Made by a program: the position numbers and the translations under genes. Below the pieces are notes generated by a model, which saw only the letters and a program-made list of their open reading frames with translations, was not told the DNA's origin and searched no databases. A stretch of DNA of 64,000 nt, taken from assembly GCA_947472645.1 (NCBI GenBank), contig CANJBQ010000005.1:51139-115138 (forward strand). The letters run 5' to 3'. Position 1 is the first letter of the stretch. The number at the start of each line of letters is the position of its first letter. The stretch is from Burkholderiaceae bacterium. Lineage in GTDB: Bacteria > Pseudomonadota > Gammaproteobacteria > Burkholderiales > Burkholderiaceae. Shown piece by piece: positions 62,665-64,000 of this stretch.

Positions 62665-62991
62665 ATGAATATGCCTCAGAATTATAAAATTGTATTCGAT
62701 GACATGGATTGGTTCGAAGCAGGAGATGGAATGCGCTACAAACGTATTCAACTCGGTGAAACCCAGGTACGTTTAGTTGAATGGGACCATGCTATGATTC
62801 ACGCCGATTGGTGTTTAAAGGGGCATATTGGTTATGTCATCGATGGCGAAGTTGAAATTAATATCGCTGGAAAAGTTTTTAGATATGGCGCCGGGGATGT
62901 GTTCATAGTTCCCGAGGGGGTAGATCACAAACATCGGCCAAAAGTTTTAAGCGAAAAAATGAGATTTTTTTCCGTTGAGAAAGTCAGTTAA
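62665..62991 (+). CDS. Cupin-domain protein
   Basis: 108 aa, single small cupin. AGGAAA precedes the ATG. Cupin motifs are HADWCLKGHIGYVIDGEVEI (modified motif 1) and DVFIVPEGVDHKHRPKV (motif 2 with His-x-His). Metal-binding residues are partially changed, so a binding rather than enzymatic role is possible. Function unknown. Confidence 0.78.
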   Translation: MNMPQNYKIVFDDMDWFEAGDGMRYKRIQLGETQVRLVEWDHAMIHADWCLKGHIGYVIDGEVEINIAGKVFRYGAGDVFIVPEGVDHKHRPKVLSEKMRFFSVEKVS

Positions 62992-63136
62992 TTTGGTTTT
63001 TGTCTTGATCTATCTTTTCCCAAATAGCTATAATTTATCTACTTCATAACCGGTGTCTGAGGGTTTCGTCAGAGCAGAGGTACCCTTTACTCTCTACAGC
63101 GCTTACTCGGCATTATCCTGCCAACCGAACCACGAA

Positions 63137-63160
63137 GTAAAAAAATGCCTCGCTTGAGGC
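63137..63160 (-). terminator. Terminator for right-end minus-strand genes
   Basis: GCCTC-GCTT-GAGGC stem; on the minus strand it is followed by a run of seven T. It lies 22 nt beyond the corrected BrnA stop. Confidence 0.6.
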
Positions 63161-63181
63161 TGGACATTATTTGATGTTGAT

Positions 63182-63390
63182 CTACTTCCAGCTAAGATTC
63201 AATTTCTTATGGGAAGTGGCACAATCTCGTAAATAGAGATTAATACGACTTTGGTAAGGAATGCCGACCTCTTCGGAAATTGTCTTAAGTAGCTCACCGA
63301 ATCCTCATCTAAACGAATCGTAATAGGCTTCTTTAACATTGAAGCATATGGGTTTTTACGGGGATTAGAAAAATCATATTCTTTACGCAT
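63182..63390 (-). pseudogene. brnA: Frameshifted BrnA-family antitoxin
   Basis: The first half is BrnA-like: KEYDFSNPRKNPYASMLKKP, then ITIRLDEDSV. The open frame then becomes unlike the family. In the next frame, after about 63286, the normal ending is present: ISEEVGIPYQSRINLYLRDC. One missing base (coding-strand A near 63284-63287) explains both; the corrected stop is at 63182. BrnA normally follows the toxin BrnT, which is not present; instead an HTH gene precedes it by 23 nt. Confidence 0.75.
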
Positions 63391-63413
63391 AGTTTTACCT
63401 TTAATAAAATTGG

Positions 63414-63653
63414 TTATGCCATTTTTAAAGATACATGGGTACTTAACTCATCCCAAGGTGCTGACAACTTCCGTCCATCTTGTAACAACAATCCAGCCGA
63501 AAGAAGAACACTTACATCATGATGAACATTTTTATAATCTCTTCCTAAAGATACCGCCAAAGATTTAACATTATCAGCCCCATTTTGTCTTACATATTTC
63601 AATAAATCTAAACGTCGTGGCGATAGGGTGTCCAGCATCGTTTGAACATCCAA
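63414..63653 (-). CDS. HTH protein (HVO_A0114/MarR-like), possibly N-truncated
   Basis: 79 aa if started at the TTG at 63653; the family usually has about 40-50 more residues upstream. The frame runs open to a stop at 63702-63704 with sensible residues (KETNVTFLDVQ) but no start codon, suggesting N-terminal loss. The winged HTH is LDLLKYVRQNGADNVKSLAV and GRDYKNVHHDVSVLLSAGLL. Related proteins act as antitoxins or toxin-linked regulators (TumA/TumE type). It probably precedes BrnA in one transcript. Confidence 0.6.
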   Translation of the reverse strand: MDVQTMLDTLSPRRLDLLKYVRQNGADNVKSLAVSLGRDYKNVHHDVSVLLSAGLLLQDGRKLSAPWDELSTHVSLKMA

Positions 63654-63727
63654 AAATGTAACATTTGTTTCCTTTACTTCAACTCCCTTGCTAGACTCGA
63701 TTTAACAATTTACGACAAAAACTACAG

Positions 63728-63756
63728 TTGCTAAGTGGCACACTAAGTGCTATAGT
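63728..63756 (+). promoter_or_regulatory. Near-consensus promoter with direct repeats before RelE-like gene
   Basis: TTGCTA (63728-63733), 17-bp spacer, TATAGT (63751-63756). The ATG follows only 6 nt after the -10, so the transcript is probably leaderless. Two copies of CTAAGTG (63731-63737 and 63743-63749), 12 bp apart, overlap the promoter and are likely operator half-sites. Confidence 0.55.
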
Positions 63757-63762
63757 TTAACA

Positions 63763-64000
63763 ATGCCTAAACAGAGAATTTTTAAAACTAAAACTTTTAA
63801 TAAATGGATGATTAAGTCAGATCTTTCTGATTCAGATATTCAATCTGCAGTTGAGGAAATGAAGAATGGGGTAATTGATGCCAATTTAGGCGGTAACGTT
63901 TTTAAAAAGCGAGTAGCTTTAAGTGGCAGAGGTAAAAGTAGTAGTGCTAGAACCATTGTTGCATCCAGGTTGTCAAATTACTGGTTTTTTATGTATGGCT
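63763..64000 (+). CDS. RelE/HigB-like toxin family protein, partial (window edge)
   Basis: At least 79 codons, cut by the end of the window. KTKTFNKWMIKSDLSDSDIQ at the start, then the Gly/Arg-rich GGNVFKKRVALSGRGKSSSA and SNYWFFMYG match the RelE toxin subgroup (PF06296), ribosome-dependent or free mRNA cleaving proteins often in type II toxin-antitoxin pairs. The cognate antitoxin gene would normally follow downstream, outside the window. Confidence 0.7.
   Translation, partial: MPKQRIFKTKTFNKWMIKSDLSDSDIQSAVEEMKNGVIDANLGGNVFKKRVALSGRGKSSSARTIVASRLSNYWFFMYG

Noticed and set aside
1..64000. CRISPR array, prophage or transposase
   Set aside because: No regularly spaced repeats, phage structural genes or transposase-like frames were seen in a full reading.

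Overview
The window is AT-rich bacterial chromosome. It most resembles a freshwater betaproteobacterium of the Burkholderiales, with Polynucleobacter as the best guess. The clues are low GC, small intergenic gaps, many orphan Bug-type (tripartite tricarboxylate transporter) periplasmic receptors, a MmgE/PrpD gene beside a Bug gene, and betaproteobacterial-type housekeeping genes (prfC, panD, rsuA, dsbB). The assignment is inference. I recognised no rRNA or intact tRNA gene, IS element, integrase or CRISPR array.

0-5 kb: dsbB and a TMEM165/GDT1-type cation exporter (ATGA overlap), DUF2721, an outer-membrane-type protein, a small secreted HExxH protein and prfC. 5-15 kb: a catabolic block in which a Bug + MmgE/PrpD pair converges on a minus-strand run of two beta-hydroxyacid dehydrogenases, an amidohydrolase and a Bug receptor, preceded by a DHA2 efflux pump, a family 2 glycosyltransferase and an ArsR-type regulator. 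15-31 kb: two small proteins, a DMT exporter, another Bug, a TPR-glycosyltransferase, an MBOAT/SGNH/SGNH O-acylation operon ending in a solute-receptor-like gene, a TPR/ATP-grasp-like protein, panD and rsuA. 31-46 kb: an HTH-PAS-like regulator, a PhoD-type phosphatase, TAXI and Liv-type receptors without permeases, RidA, a frameshifted UPF0173 hydrolase, a haem lipoprotein and His-rich metal-associated-looking genes.

46-64 kb looks accessory. Gene-poor gaps contain decayed genes (a Bug C-terminus, a MmgE/PrpD N-terminus and two unidentified remnants). There are tiny membrane-protein genes, and eight related short repeats all point the same way. On the minus strand several repeats have the geometry of a tRNA 3' end (T-arm, acceptor strand, CCA, then an AGAATC-like trailer), but the T-loop is short by one base. 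Six of the eight lie directly downstream of a minus-strand gene, and in two cases the gene's stop codon is inside the repeat. I regard this array as the most unusual feature here. The right edge holds toxin-antitoxin pieces: a frameshifted BrnA, a possibly truncated HTH protein and the start of a RelE/HigB-like gene behind a near-consensus promoter.

Three genes (UPF0173 hydrolase, DUF6632-like, BrnA) are each broken by one single-base indel. They may be real pseudogenes or sequencing errors; reads are needed to decide. Nine intact solute receptors of four families occur without any matching permease, which suggests scavenging of many organic acids through shared membrane subunits encoded elsewhere.
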